64,000 nt of DNA from Roridomyces roridus (taxonomy: Eukaryota; Basidiomycota; Agaricomycetes; Agaricales; Mycenaceae). How positions within the stretch are numbered: the stretch's first letter is position 1; every line of letters starts with the position of its first letter. The DNA lies in contig JARKIF010000006.1 of the NCBI GenBank assembly GCA_029378245.1, positions 1,054,001 through 1,118,000 of the forward strand. The letters run 5' to 3'. A program made the position numbers and the translations under genes. The notes under the pieces were generated by a model. That model was given only the letters and a program-made list of their open reading frames with translations, was not told the origin of the DNA and searched no databases. Below are positions 44,820 through 55,970 of the stretch, piece by piece.

Positions 44820-46506
44820 CGTGAGACATATTCACGAGATTCCTGTATTGTAGACTTCAGTATGGAGGCCCGGAGCATCGCGCTTTGAAACGTGATGATA
44901 ATGTGTGTTTGCCGCTGTCAGTGCCCCGCAACCGTCGGCCCATTTCTCCGTGATGGGGCACGCCACCTCGCCGAATGCGCAGCTGACAGTTGAATGTGGA
45001 GGGCAGGGATCAAAATTAAAACAGCGCCAGCCTATGTAGTCAGTGTCAATCTCGATGAAATGATTTCTCGGCTTGCCCTGTCTGAACTGCGACCTCCTCG
45101 CTCCGTTGAATCCATGGTTCTGTCAAGCTAGAAAGCTGGATGGTCGGCGTGTTAAAGGCTTGAAGCCTCTTCGACCTGCGCACAACCAGCCGCAACAGAA
45201 ATACTCATTTCGGATGGTCTCGCATTGCCGGAGGGATGTTTCAATTCTTGTGAAGTACAGGAGCAAGTGGTACCCGCTGCCTTGCTCGATTTATAACACC
45301 ATCGTATCATGATGCGCGGAAAGCTTCCAGCAAAATTCGACGAATACGACCGGCGAGTGGTCGCGTCAGATGTAAAAAGGAAGGGCTGTGTGGAAAGAGT
45401 GGGTAGCAGGAAAGGGGAAAGCAGAGAAATGGACGACTCGCATTGTACTATGGAATGCACGCGCGGATCTCGAGGCAACGAGCTGTCGTTGTCGAGGACA
45501 CTGGCTGTAGAACAACACTCACCGTCGAATGCGCGCGCCCGATTCAAGTCATGAGTATGAATACATACGAGTTGCGGGGATAGAACGACTTACGTTCCGG
45601 CGACGGCAACGTCTACGGGTTGTATCCGTGGCCGTGCGGATGTCCCGTGTTTGACAATTCCAGTGACTCACAGACTCAAGTCCAACTCCAACATGCCAGC
45701 TATTATAATTGAAAGGTTGATCGTCGCCCGCAAGTCTTGAATCCTGTACGATCTTTGAAGTTAGTGGTGTGGAAAAACGGACGCTGACAGAAGACAGAAG
45801 GCTAGAAAGCCCCAGTATGACAGGCGTTTTCATCAAAAAATCGAGCACGTAGTTCAAAGCTGTACTGTGTAAACGAGTGCGAACAAATGTCACCAAACCT
45901 TTACTCTGGGCAACTCCGACCACCAGTCCTCTGCCGTAGCGCGAAGTTCAAGAGGTCAACAACGGTCGAAGTTCACCGATGGGGTCGTGGTCTTACATAC
46001 CTGTGGTCAGTCGGTGGTTGGCCGGCAGCCGCCGGCTGCATCTGTGGTTAGCCTTATCCAGCAACTGGTGGTCGACCTTGGGCCGCAGGTGGTGACGTTG
46101 GCAGCCCTCGGACCGGCTAATTTGGACCACTTGGAGATACTTAGCCGGGTCCCCTGCTATCCGCCTCTTCTCTCTCTCTCTCCTTCAACCCTCGCTCACT
46201 CTTTTATCGCAGTCTTCAATTTTCTTATTCTCATCTCAGGCGACAGGCTATCAGATCGTCACCCTGTTCAACAGTCCGATTGCGGGTAATCATGTTGTCT
46301 GCTAGGCTTCCACAACCTCCCCGCATTCCTCCTCTCCACGCCCCGCTGGTTGCTGTCACATCCGTACCACCCAAGCTACCTCAGATCTCAGACGTCTTCG
46401 CTGCGACCAAAGTTACTCTGAAGGCAATTGTGGCGTCCGCAGATTCAGATGCCTTCCCCCCCCCAAGTCCGCTGTATCCGCTGTGCTAGTCGTCTTGGAG
46501 CTAAGC
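44820..46506. other. Gene-poor region
   Basis: Minus-strand frames at 45152-45547 and 45549-45923 may be remnants of upstream exons of the kinase-like family, but I cannot connect them by splice sites. A plus-strand frame at 46280-46489 ends just before the hAT element and has no recognisable motif. Confidence 0.35.
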
Positions 46507-46514
46507 GAAGTGGG

Positions 46515-47827
46515 TAGGGCTGGGCACCGTACCGTAACGGACACGGCCGTAGAAATTACGGCCGTTTTCGCACACGGCCGTAACATCACGGGCCGTAAAT
46601 TGGCAGCAGATATTGCTGACGGTACGGTACGGTGCCGTATCCGGCCGTATTTCCGTAACCCGGCCGTAAACTGATGGTCAATGCTTTCTTGATGCTTTCT
46701 CTGATTTACTGCGTAAAAATTGTTATTGAACGGTACGTTCATCAATTCCTACAGTCCAACTCACTCCTTCCATTCATAGCTACCCTTCCTAGCACAAAAC
46801 ATGGGCTGGGAACATCTGCCACCATCAATATTGAAGTTGATGGTCCCTTGATGCGTTGATGGCGGCTGCCGTAACATCAACGATGCCCGCCGCAACTCCC
46901 GCAAGCCCGGCCACCCAAAGGGGAAGCCATCTCTGCACTTGCAAACCCTGCTGACATGACTTGGTGAGAATTCCGACACAAATCTTGGTGGTGGGCAGCG
47001 ACGGGATCAGATGGTCCCATTGATCGGCCGGTAACGCAACAGTAACCGGCAAAATTGATGGTGTTCGTTTGTCTCGTCCGTTTTCGGGTTCTAATGGCTC
47101 GGAAGCTCAATTCAAGTAGTGCTCTCAGTTGTTGTAGTCACCATACCAGTGTACAGCATCAAAATTGGATTAATTGGTATTTTCATCGGCCCCAGGCGCG
47201 TCGCAATGTGCTTACAAGCATGTCACGCGCCAGTCACACCATGAAAGGCAGTACCGGGCCTGATCATTCTGCCTCAAATAATAAATCACTCGGCTTGATG
47301 GGTGCCACCAGACATACATCTAAAATCATGATTAATCCCAGTCTTGAATGTTATAGAGCCGGATTTTGAGACTGGGATCTATTTGGCATCTGGAAGAGAT
47401 CAGTCTACAAGTATTGATATCAGGCGGAAAATCCGGCTCTATTTGAGGAAAGCTGCCGATTTATCATGATTTATCATGGGCAGTCGGGGATCGCACAGGG
47501 GCATCCAATTTTCTAATATAAATTCCCATTTCTCATTAGGACTTTGGCGGGGCTCAGACTGATACGCGATCTGACACGCATTAATGATGGCCCATCAGAT
47601 CACCGTCGCTGCCCACCACCACAAATCTATCGCGCTGATAGTGTTCAGGATAGATTGCCGAGGATTCCCGTATTACGGCCGTACCGGCCGTATTCATACG
47701 GGAAATACGGCACACGGCCGTGTTGAGCACGGGCCGTGCAAACCACACTACCAGGGGCCACGGCACGGCACCGTCTCCGTATTACGGAGCCGTATTCCGT
47801 AGGGTACGGTTACGGTGCCCAGCCCTA
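46515..47827. mobile_element. Non-autonomous hAT element (1313 bp) with 8-bp target duplication
   Basis: The element begins TAGGGCTGGGCACCGTACCG and ends with the inverse, ...GGTGCCCAGCCCTA. It is flanked by perfect 8-bp direct repeats GAAGTGGG (46507-46514 and 47828-47835). Eight-base target duplications are the hallmark of hAT transposons. The outer ~170 bp on each side are packed with ACGGCCGT/CGGCCGTA motifs, typical of subterminal transposase-binding sites. No transposase frame is present, so it depends on a partner elsewhere. Confidence 0.88.
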
Positions 47828-47835
47828 GAAGTGGG

Positions 47836-50401
47836 TTGCCTACTCACGCATCTCAAAGTCAAATAGGAAGGGTGCAAGCGCATGCTTCGCGCCCCGCACG
47901 ACTGTGCAGGATATTTGGAGCTTCATCATGATTCATGATCTTGAATCGACCTTTCTTCAGGCTCCGATCGCAGGCGACAATCCAGCGGGCTGATCCGATT
48001 AGACAAGCGTTGGAGGCGTGTAGCAAAGGGTGTAAAGTGAGAACCAGGTAGAGACGAGAGCGAGGATCGATTTGGTGCGTTTTGCATAGCTGGGAGTTGG
48101 TCAAGTTTGAGTGAAATTGTAGCGCGAGGGGGATGCGTGGTTGAGCGGGTGTGCCACCATCCTAACCAAAATGGTCATTCCGAGTCTTAAAAATTTATTT
48201 TTAAGCTCGGCTTTATCGGTCGTTTTCCCGCAAGAATGGGGTCGTACTTTTTCGATGACGTCAGTGCCGGTGGTGGGATCATTTCCATTCAAGGTAATTT
48301 TTCGATCATTTGTCTCCTTTTGGTAGGCCCTTGTCATTTACTTTTACACATTGAACCCGAATCTTATCATCTTACCCGCCGGGCTAGGTCTCTACGGTTA
48401 CAATCTCCACTGAGTCCGAGAAGCAGAACGGATTCAGCCGCCAGGCCGCGCTTTCTTTCGGTGTCCCCTAACCAGGCACCACCTCTCACTGTTTGAATCT
48501 GATGACCTCCGAGTCCGTCACCCGTGCTGTTCTACCGCGATGTCCACGCAGCGCGCTGTCATCTCCGTGGTTGCCTGGGCCAGTGGTCCTACGTCCACAC
48601 CACTGTCGGTTCTGTTTGAAAATTCAGTCCTGTGTAATGAACCTTTCACCTTGCTCGTCAGGATTGAGGTGCTTACAGTGCAAAGTCAATGCCCAAGTTT
48701 CACACTCTCGAGTCTTTATGCCCTACTTTTACAAAACACAAAAGGTCCGCCTCAATCCAGATTCCACAGCCCCAGACTCGGATTGCCATGCAACAGCAAT
48801 GGCCCTCAAAAGCAGGTTTGGTTGCCCGACGGCGAAAAGCCCGGAGGTTGCAGGTGCAAGTCCTGGCAAGAACCGTAGGCGGTTTAGTGGGTATTCTTCC
48901 GGTTGAAATCCCGGTTGCCGAGTCCCACAGTACCGTGACTTGTTCAGTCACGTGTCTGCATAAATGCATTCCGACCTGGAGTTTACAAGGCAGCTTCTAC
49001 TTCCTAGAATGCCGTAAGTGGGTGTCACGCAGGAATGCTTCTGCAGACCTGAGGGCACTGCTAACACGTCATAACAAAGACGTGGGCAAACACTCCAAAA
49101 AAAAAAAAAAAAAAAAAATGTAGCGTGAATAGCATATGTGCCTTGGCGTCGTCGATATCCGGTCTTTGACGCCGGTACGGTCTTTATCCTGCTCTCCCTG
49201 TAAGCCGCGAAGCGCTCGCACGCGTAGCAATGGACGCACTGCAGACGGCCATGGAGCGCGCGGAGACTTGCGTCCGACGTCAACTCTTGCGCGTGAGATG
49301 GGCGGGACGTGCCAGTGGGTGTCTACCCGGCAGGCAGGTGATGCGCTGTGTGTTGATGACCGAGGGCGTTGGGCCGATTGTCACCAAGAGGATTGCAGCG
49401 GGGGGGGCACGTCCCCGCTTGGGAGCAGCGTGAACACGGAGGAAAAGAAATGGTGAGAATTGGGCGGACGAGTTGCCCCGTATTCGAGACACTGGAGGGA
49501 ATCTCCCGGTTGGACGCCAACCGACTGGGTCATGAACGGTGGAGTTGTTGAACCAAGGTTGGATCTGGACTTCACCGGTTTCTCACTTCCTCCCTTGGAT
49601 CTTTCATGGAACTACCCTCCGACGACTGTCTACATTCAAGTGTACCCCGACTTGCTGCTGACAGCTCTAAACGCTGGTCCGCCCTTGCCAAACATCGTCC
49701 GATTCGTGCACACCATCAAATACCATGTTGCCCAGGCAGTGTGTCCAGCTGTTGACATTGAGGCAAGTTGAACCAAAAAAACTGAATACACACCTTCGTT
49801 GTCCGTCCACGAACACCCATCCAACCATTGCATGAGCTTCTCATCTATCCAGGCGAGAAGCCCCACGGGCGAGTCGGCGAGTGAATAACCTAGAGTCTGG
49901 GGGTGCGTAGCCCATGCCGGTGGCGAAGAACTCGCCGTTTTTGGCGAGGCGAACACTTTCTGCGGGAGTGAGCGGGTCAGCATCTCCAGCGGCCGACGCG
50001 CAACTGTGGCCCGTGGGATTGTTTGTTTCCAAGGGAGAAGCATTGGGTGTCGGAGGACATACAGTGGAGTGTTGGTGTGCCAGGCCTTGATGTGCTTGGA
50101 AGAGTTTATTTTCGCGATGTTGTCGCAGACCTAGGAGCGACGTTGCGTCTGAATCCACCAGAAATTGAGCAGGCTCTTGCCAAATAGCCAAAAATCTCTG
50201 CCCTGAATGACTACGCTCGGTGTCAGCTTTCAAAATGTGTCGAATTGAATGTGAATCTCACCGTCACGGTCGTCTTACTCGAGAGTCGGCATTAGCTTAT
50301 GAGCCACCTCTGCGTATTGCTCAACCGCAAATCCCATTTGTCTTCGGCCTCTCAGAGAACCCGACTGAGCGCCACAAGGTGAAAGGCAGGAGACTCAGTG
50401 C
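47836..50401. other. Gene-poor region with a long poly-A tract
   Basis: No supported gene. Positions 49097-49119 are 23 consecutive A's, possibly the tail of a retroposed sequence or a simple repeat. Open frames crossing this region, for example a plus frame ending in a lysine run, are produced by that tract. Confidence 0.4.
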
Positions 50402-50763
50402 TCGGTGCTGCTTTGGGGGACGTGCAACTAGCATCAGTATGCACCTGGCCTGCATTCGTTTGTAATGTAAACAGCAAGACTGGTGCAGTCCCGATGATAG
50501 GCGGGCCAGACGGCAAAGGTGTCGCATCTATGGGCCCAAGAGATGAACCCCCAGAGTGAGAGGCAGAAATTTTTCATATTTTCGGTGCTGCTTTGGGGGA
50601 CGTGCAACTAGCATCAGTATGCACCTGGCCTGCATTCGTTTGTAATGTAAACAGCAAGACTGGTGCAGTCCCGATGATAGGCAGGCCAGACGGAAAAGGT
50701 GTCGCATCTATGGGCCCAAGAGATGAACCCCCAGAGTGGGAGGCAGAAATTTTTCATATTTTC
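50402..50763. repeat. 180-bp tandem duplication, two copies
   Basis: 50402-50581 and 50582-50761 are nearly identical (three mismatches seen: GGCGGGCC/GGCAGGCC, GGCAAAG/GGAAAAG, GTGAGAGG/GTGGGAGG). The unit is a multiple of three, and the second copy continues an open frame to 50988, whereas the first has a TGA at the third mismatch. Confidence 0.9.
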
Positions 50764-51859
50764 GAACACGAGCTTGAGGACAAATACATGGGTGAAAAAC
50801 AGAATGGAGAGGGTCAACCTTTCGTTCTTGCTCCTGAGATTCAGCTGGTAAGCTCTGGTACTCGTTCACACACTCTAGCCGTCGCTCCTGAGTCCTCCCC
50901 CTTCTTGTGCCAGTGGTGCTCCGAGTCTCCGACAGACCTCGGCCGCTCGAATGCCCACTGGGAAGGGGGGAAAGGGCACCAAAATTGAGGACAGCGCTCG
51001 CATTGACGCCAATATGCTCTTGCAGCCCGGTGCGAAACATATCTTCTCCTGCTTTCAAAGCTGATATGGGGGAGACAAGAGCGGTTCGTGTTTGGTCGTG
51101 TATCCTTATCATCACTGATCAATGATCCCCACCACTTGACCACCAACAACAAGGACTGACGTTCGGTCTGAGGTTCGGCTCGACACAAAGAAACCACCAG
51201 TAACCATGCATGACCACAGCTACACTTTTGTCAAAGTTGAACTAGGCATGCGAAAAAAGTTGAACCTCAAACTTCCACTAAGGACACAAACTTTGCACAC
51301 GACTTCACCGGCCTTAAATTTGTACTTGGCTTTTGGTGCACATGCACATGGCTAGTAAAGGTTCCGCCCGTGACACGGAAGTGCCTGGACTGAGGGAAGA
51401 AAGCCCCTGCTAATCTGGATTCACCGCTGTGAGCGTTGAGGTGACAGGCCCGGGTCCGTAATGGGATGGACGGGACTCACTCAGCAGATCCACGACCTTC
51501 AATATCGGCCACGAATTCCGTGTCGTAGTCGATCGAGGGAGCATTATTGCTCATGGAAGGTGGTGGTAAGACGAGAGAAATTCAGCGCCTTCAGCACAGC
51601 CGGGATGTAAGTAGTCATGCCATTATGATCCCCCACAGATGCAGTAGGTCGGCATCGCGATAGCGGATGGGTGCAGAATCGGCTAGTAGACTCGTAACCA
51701 GTCTGTCTATGAGTTGTCTGTCTCAAGTCTGTCTACAATCTGTCTATCGACATATCATAGACAGACCAGGCTCTTGTCTAAGAATCGGTCAACTCGGCAT
51801 CCACCTCTTGTTTCCTCCGGCCTACGCTGCGGGACGTACATTCGTGTCCATGCGACGGG
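50764..51859. other. Intergenic, nothing firm
   Basis: Around 51690-51765 the phrase GTCTGTCTA/TCTGTC recurs several times (a small degenerate repeat). I see no supported gene. Confidence 0.35.
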
Positions 51860-52285
51860 CTAACACGAAATCGCTGGAGCAGAAACACGCACATTTCCGG
51901 TGGATCCCACCACTTTGAATACCTCCTTCAGCTCGCCCTCGACGCGTTTCCTTTCAAGCAGCAAAATCCTGTGCGCGATGAGCCACGGATCCTTGGGTAC
52001 GGGTGGCTGGACTTGAGCAAGGGGAGGCGGAGGTGTCACTTCGAGTGACGGATCAGGTTCTACTCGCAGCCGTTTCGCTGGCGGAGTGTCGAGTGGGGCG
52101 TGGTGAGCTGACGAAGATGGGCGGGTAAGAATGTCCCCGATTCCTGGTGGGTGGGTACATGATGGGTGACGGGTGGAATGCAATGGGCGGTTAGACATGT
52201 GTCGCGATGGGTCAAATTTGTTTGCGCTTGGCGATGTGGTGGATGATCGATGACCATGGCGGTCGGAAGAGAAAGGCTTTGACAT
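51860..52285 (-). CDS. Hypothetical 141-aa protein with a nuclear-localisation-like motif
   Basis: A frame from ATG 52285 reads a Ser/His/Pro-rich N-terminus, then T-P-P-A-K-R-L-R-V-E, which resembles a classical nuclear localisation signal. A Pro-rich stretch follows, and then a helical, charged C-terminus (L-L-L-E-R-K-R-V-E-G-E-L-K-E-V-F). It is divergent from the kinase gene (starts 220 bp apart), so the two may share a promoter region. No domain is recognised. The 3' end may be altered by an unseen intron near 51905. Confidence 0.4.
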   Translation of the reverse strand: MSKPFSSDRHGHRSSTTSPSANKFDPSRHMSNRPLHSTRHPSCTHPPGIGDILTRPSSSAHHAPLDTPPAKRLRVEPDPSLEVTPPPPLAQVQPPVPKDPWLIAHRILLLERKRVEGELKEVFKVVGSTGNVRVSAPAISC

Positions 52286-52414
52286 CTGATGACGGATCAA
52301 TACCGCTTGCTCTTGACTCTCACCATCGCCGACGACTTGAGTACGGTGTCTGCTCTCACACTTCTTCTGTAAAATAATCCCGCGGAAGACGATCAAGACA
52401 TGTCTCACTTCCCC

Positions 52415-52421
52415 TATAAAA
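52415..52421 (+). promoter_or_regulatory. TATA box of the kinase gene
   Basis: TATAAAA lies about 85 bp upstream of the ATG at 52505, in a short divergent intergenic space. Confidence 0.5.
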
Positions 52422-52504
52422 CCCGCGGGGGCTAGCTCCTGACGCACTATACCTCTCTGACTTCCACCACCACCTCTTACCCAATCCTTTCTCAAAAACT
52501 TGCC

Positions 52505-53708
52505 ATGCCTTCTTCAAAGAATCTCCCCGATCTCACCGGCTCAATCGTCGACGACGGCACCCTGCTTCTCGCCAAGCTGGTCGGTGTCGGTGCCTACGGC
52601 AAGCTGTATCGCGCCATCGACGCCCAGTCGTGCTCCTCCTCCCGCCCCTCGTCATGGTCTTCTACTTCATCATCCTCCCTTCCTTCATCCTCTTTGTCCT
52701 CCACCACATCCTCCACGGCCAGCTCGGTGTATGCCGTCAAGTGCCTCAAGAGTTCGGGGGAGAATAATCCGGTGCTCGATAGTGAGAGGACTCTTCACTT
52801 CCGCGTATCGAGCCATGCCAACATCGTCACCTTGTATCGGCACTTCTCCGATACTCAGCATACCTTCCTTGTCATGGAATTCCATGGCTCCGGGGGCATG
52901 CTCCAGGCGATTACCGCCGGCGCTCATCAAGCGCATCTTCGCCGGCATAGTCGAGGCCGTCCAATTCTGCCATTCCATGGTGTATATCATCGGGATATCA
53001 AGCCCAGTAATATCCTCGTCGACCACGAGGGCGGTAACCCCTGTCTCACCGATTTTGGGATGGCCACTACCTCCCAAGTGACCGACGAGTTTGAGCGTGG
53101 GACTCGCGAGTTTATGTCTCCCGGTGCGTCACTTTTCTCCACACTCGAGCTCCACTCACCGTTCTCCAGAATCATTCGATATGCCTCTCAACAGGCGTTA
53201 TCGTCCTGCGCTGAGCGACGCCTGGGCACTCAGCATCACCCTCGTCAACCTCGTCACGACGCTCCTCCCGTGGAGGTCTGCACGCATCATGTGCGACGAC
53301 CACTTCTACACTTTCTCCTTCACGGTCGGACACAAACGCCCTCAGTTCCTCCACTCCATCCTCCCCATTTCACGCGCGCTCGCCGCCCTCTTTGCGCGTG
53401 CTTTCATCGTCGATCCCAACTCCCGTATTTCCCTCAACCAATTCGCGCGGGAGGTGCAGGAGATGGAGGAGCTGTTTATGAGCGAGAAGGATGTGCGCAA
53501 GGCCAGCCCTCCCGTGCGCCAGATCGCAGACTGGGTTCCCCGGCCCAGGATCTCCGAGTCGGCCGATTCGGATGAGCACCCCGAACTACGCACGCTCGAA
53601 CTCGGATCCAATCCGAACGTCGAATTCCCGTCGTTGCATCGGGAAAATGTTGCCGGTGGGGGCATTTTCTTGCGGTTCGCTCGCCGTGTGCGTTTCTGGC
53701 ACAAGTAG
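52505..53708 (+). CDS. Serine/threonine protein kinase (Ran1/Ksp1-like), 385 aa, altered segment
   Basis: Exons 52505..53123 and 53170..53708 join over a 46-bp intron and give 385 aa. Seen motifs are the glycine-rich loop G-V-G-A-Y-G-K-L-Y (about 26-37), the ATP lysine in Y-A-V-K-C-L-K (K79), H-R-D-I-K-P-S-N-I-L (162-171), D-F-G (183-185) and a M-S-P-E activation-segment end at the splice site. A Ser-only insert (about 45-70) separates the first two strands. Between about 52911 and 52980 the reading frame is displaced. The neighbouring frame encodes the expected helix A-L-I-K-R-I-F-A-G-I-V-E-A-V-Q-F-C-H, while the used frame gives unrelated residues, then returns to frame. Catalytic residues are intact, but the altered helix probably damages folding. 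The annotation as active kinase is therefore tentative. Confidence 0.8.
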
Positions 53709-54450
53709 CGTTTGTTATAAACGTCAGCGTGTCTTATTCGAAAAGCAGAACACAAAAACATCTTATAACTGGACGGAAAATATGTTGATTGCTTGTATTG
53801 TATGTAGACCGCCCGAATCAAACCACAATCTCATATGATATTTGCTTTGAAATCACCTTCACGGCGTCCTTGACTCGGCGAGGCATACTTCCCAGATCAC
53901 AACATGTAGGAGGAGACTGAGTGTTGGCCGAGGAAACGAAGCTATTCAACACAAGCTGCCAAACTCCCAGATCGTCCAGGTTGGAAGTAAAGAGAGCACC
54001 GTTCGCACGCGCTCGAGAGTCAGAGTTTGGTCGAAGTAGTCGGTTGAAGCACCATGTATGTGCCTTCCCGACGCCTCCCGACGCCGGATCAAGACCGACG
54101 ACGGGATTTGATCAGCCGGCAAATGATGGGACCTGTTTCACTGCGACCGCCACGTTTCATCGCCGTATCCAACCTCAGGCCTTCAGCTTCAAGGCCTCAC
54201 TTTCCTCGATCCTCCTCAGCGATTATGCTCTAGACATCCTGCGCTTCTCTCAGCTTTCCGCTGAATCTCGACAGCGGCATTGGCAAGGGCAGCGAAAAAC
54301 GAGAATGAAGGTCTGGTCATCGAGTCTGCCGATCCCCTCGCGACAAGACTCCACATTTGCAATTGTCCTGTGGTGACTGGCATGTCCATGTGATCGTCTG
54401 TCGTCGTCCTTTTCCTCTTCTTCCTTACTTGCATTGTCTTTCTTTTCCTG
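53709..54450. other. Intergenic; upstream part of the membrane-protein gene
   Basis: Contains one of the dispersed TTCAACACAAGC motifs (53943) and, at 54382-54450, a hydrophobic open segment in frame with the next gene (see findings). Confidence 0.4.
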
Positions 54451-55623
54451 ATGGCGACGGTGAGCACGGCGGCGGGGGACGCAAGGTGTGTCTCAGTCCT
54501 CTGTCGGAACACGTATACTGACTGCACGATAGCCTTCCCATTCTGAGCCAGCTCTCCATTCCACCGCTGCTCCCAAGCATCTCGAGCACCACGGATACGG
54601 CTCCGATTTCCACTCCGGATCCAAGCCTTTCGTCCAGCCCGCCCTCCTCGGATTCACTTGCCCTCTCCACGACTTCTTCCACTTCCCTGATCGATGTTTT
54701 CCCTTCATCTTCACTAACCTCGAGTTCGGCGCCCTTGTCAACGAGCACGACCCCGTCGACGTCTCCTTCTTCCGATCCGGCGACGACAACATCCACGTTC
54801 TTTGTTTCCCAGTCAGCGGAGCCTAGTCAAAGTGCGCATGCAAGTGCGGTAGGGGGGAGCTCCAACTCATCGTGCGTCTCTCGATCTCGATACATACACG
54901 ATTTCACCTCAGTCCTGGCCAGATTCTTTCACAACAAAGGCGCTGTCGCAGCCGTCTTCACCCTCACGGGCATTTGCACCGTGGTTCTAACGCTCTGGCT
55001 CCTCACGTGCGCTCTCCGCCGTCGGCGGCGCCGACAACTCGACCGCGAGATGGACGTCGCGGGTGCATTCATCCCTGATGCAGCCCGGCGCGCCATCGAG
55101 GCGGACGACTACGAGAAGGCTACGGGCGGAGGTCCTGCTTACGGGCAGCAGCATTCAACTTCATCTTCACACCCCCTTCGTCACCCGTCTGGTCTCGCAC
55201 CACCACCCAATACGGTCTACGCTCAGTGGTCGTCTGGGTATGATCGGCAGCAGCAGTATGCCTCTGGCGGCGCGTACATCACTCTGCCGGCCCCAGTATC
55301 GCTCAAGGGCGAGCGACCAGGCCAATGCGCCACCGATCGTGATTCGCCCGCCGCTCCGGTGCCGTTGACTGGTACCTTTGTATCCCTTCGGCCGGGTGAA
55401 AGGTCGCAGGTATTCGACACCTCCCCTCCCACTGTTCCCTCCAAAGATTCGGACTACCTCTCGAAATACAGTCTGTCGCCCCCGGTGTCTTCGGATGGGC
55501 ATGGGAGTGCTGAGGAGGATAATGAGGGGAAGGTGTGTTTTTGTGTTTCGTTTTTTCTCTCTTCGTTACGATGTTAATTCTCATCTTCAGCCCCACCACC
55601 CTCTTCACGTCATAAACGAATGA
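54451..55623 (+). CDS. Single-pass membrane protein with Ser/Thr-rich ectodomain, 355 aa
   Basis: Exons 54451..54485, 54533..55532 and 55591..55623 join in frame. After a short N-terminus there is a ~125-residue Ser/Thr/Pro-rich segment, probably heavily O-glycosylated. One membrane helix follows (G-A-V-A-A-V-F-T-L-T-G-I-C-T-V-V-L-T-L), then a basic stop-transfer cluster R-R-R-R-R-R-Q and a cytoplasmic tail rich in Ser, Pro and Gly. The layout resembles the mid2/SKG6-type single-pass sensors common in basidiomycetes, which signal wall stress; that role is inferred. The used ATG gives no signal peptide, because a TGA blocks the upstream hydrophobic stretch (54391-54393). Confidence 0.75.
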
Positions 55624-55970
55624 GATTCCAATGTCCACGGGGAGTAGCCTTCCCATCCACTCGTTGATATTTATTTCCCTGCGCGACGTCCATAGTCTTA
55701 TTTATTCTGCGTATAATGTATACACACGGCTGGCAACCGAAATACAAGATAATCTCGTCCACGCGAACTCCGTTCCGCGCCTCGTACCTTCGCTTTCAGG
55801 CCAAACGAATCAGAGTTTTACTCGAAACGAATCATCCCATTTCATTGTCCACGTAAGTATAACCCGAGGAAAACATAAATACAATAAGTACTCCGTGCCC
55901 TCGATAACATCCTAGGGACTCCACCCTTCCCTTTCTTTCATGACGCCGACATTCGTTTCGTTGGTTGGTT

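Noticed and set aside
48689..49123. 144-residue frame ending in a lysine run
   Set aside because: The lysines are the translated poly-A tract; there is no motif and no splice support.
49636..50233. Minus-strand frames of 130-135 codons
   Set aside because: Two overlapping frames, no family motif, no intron ends; likely chance.
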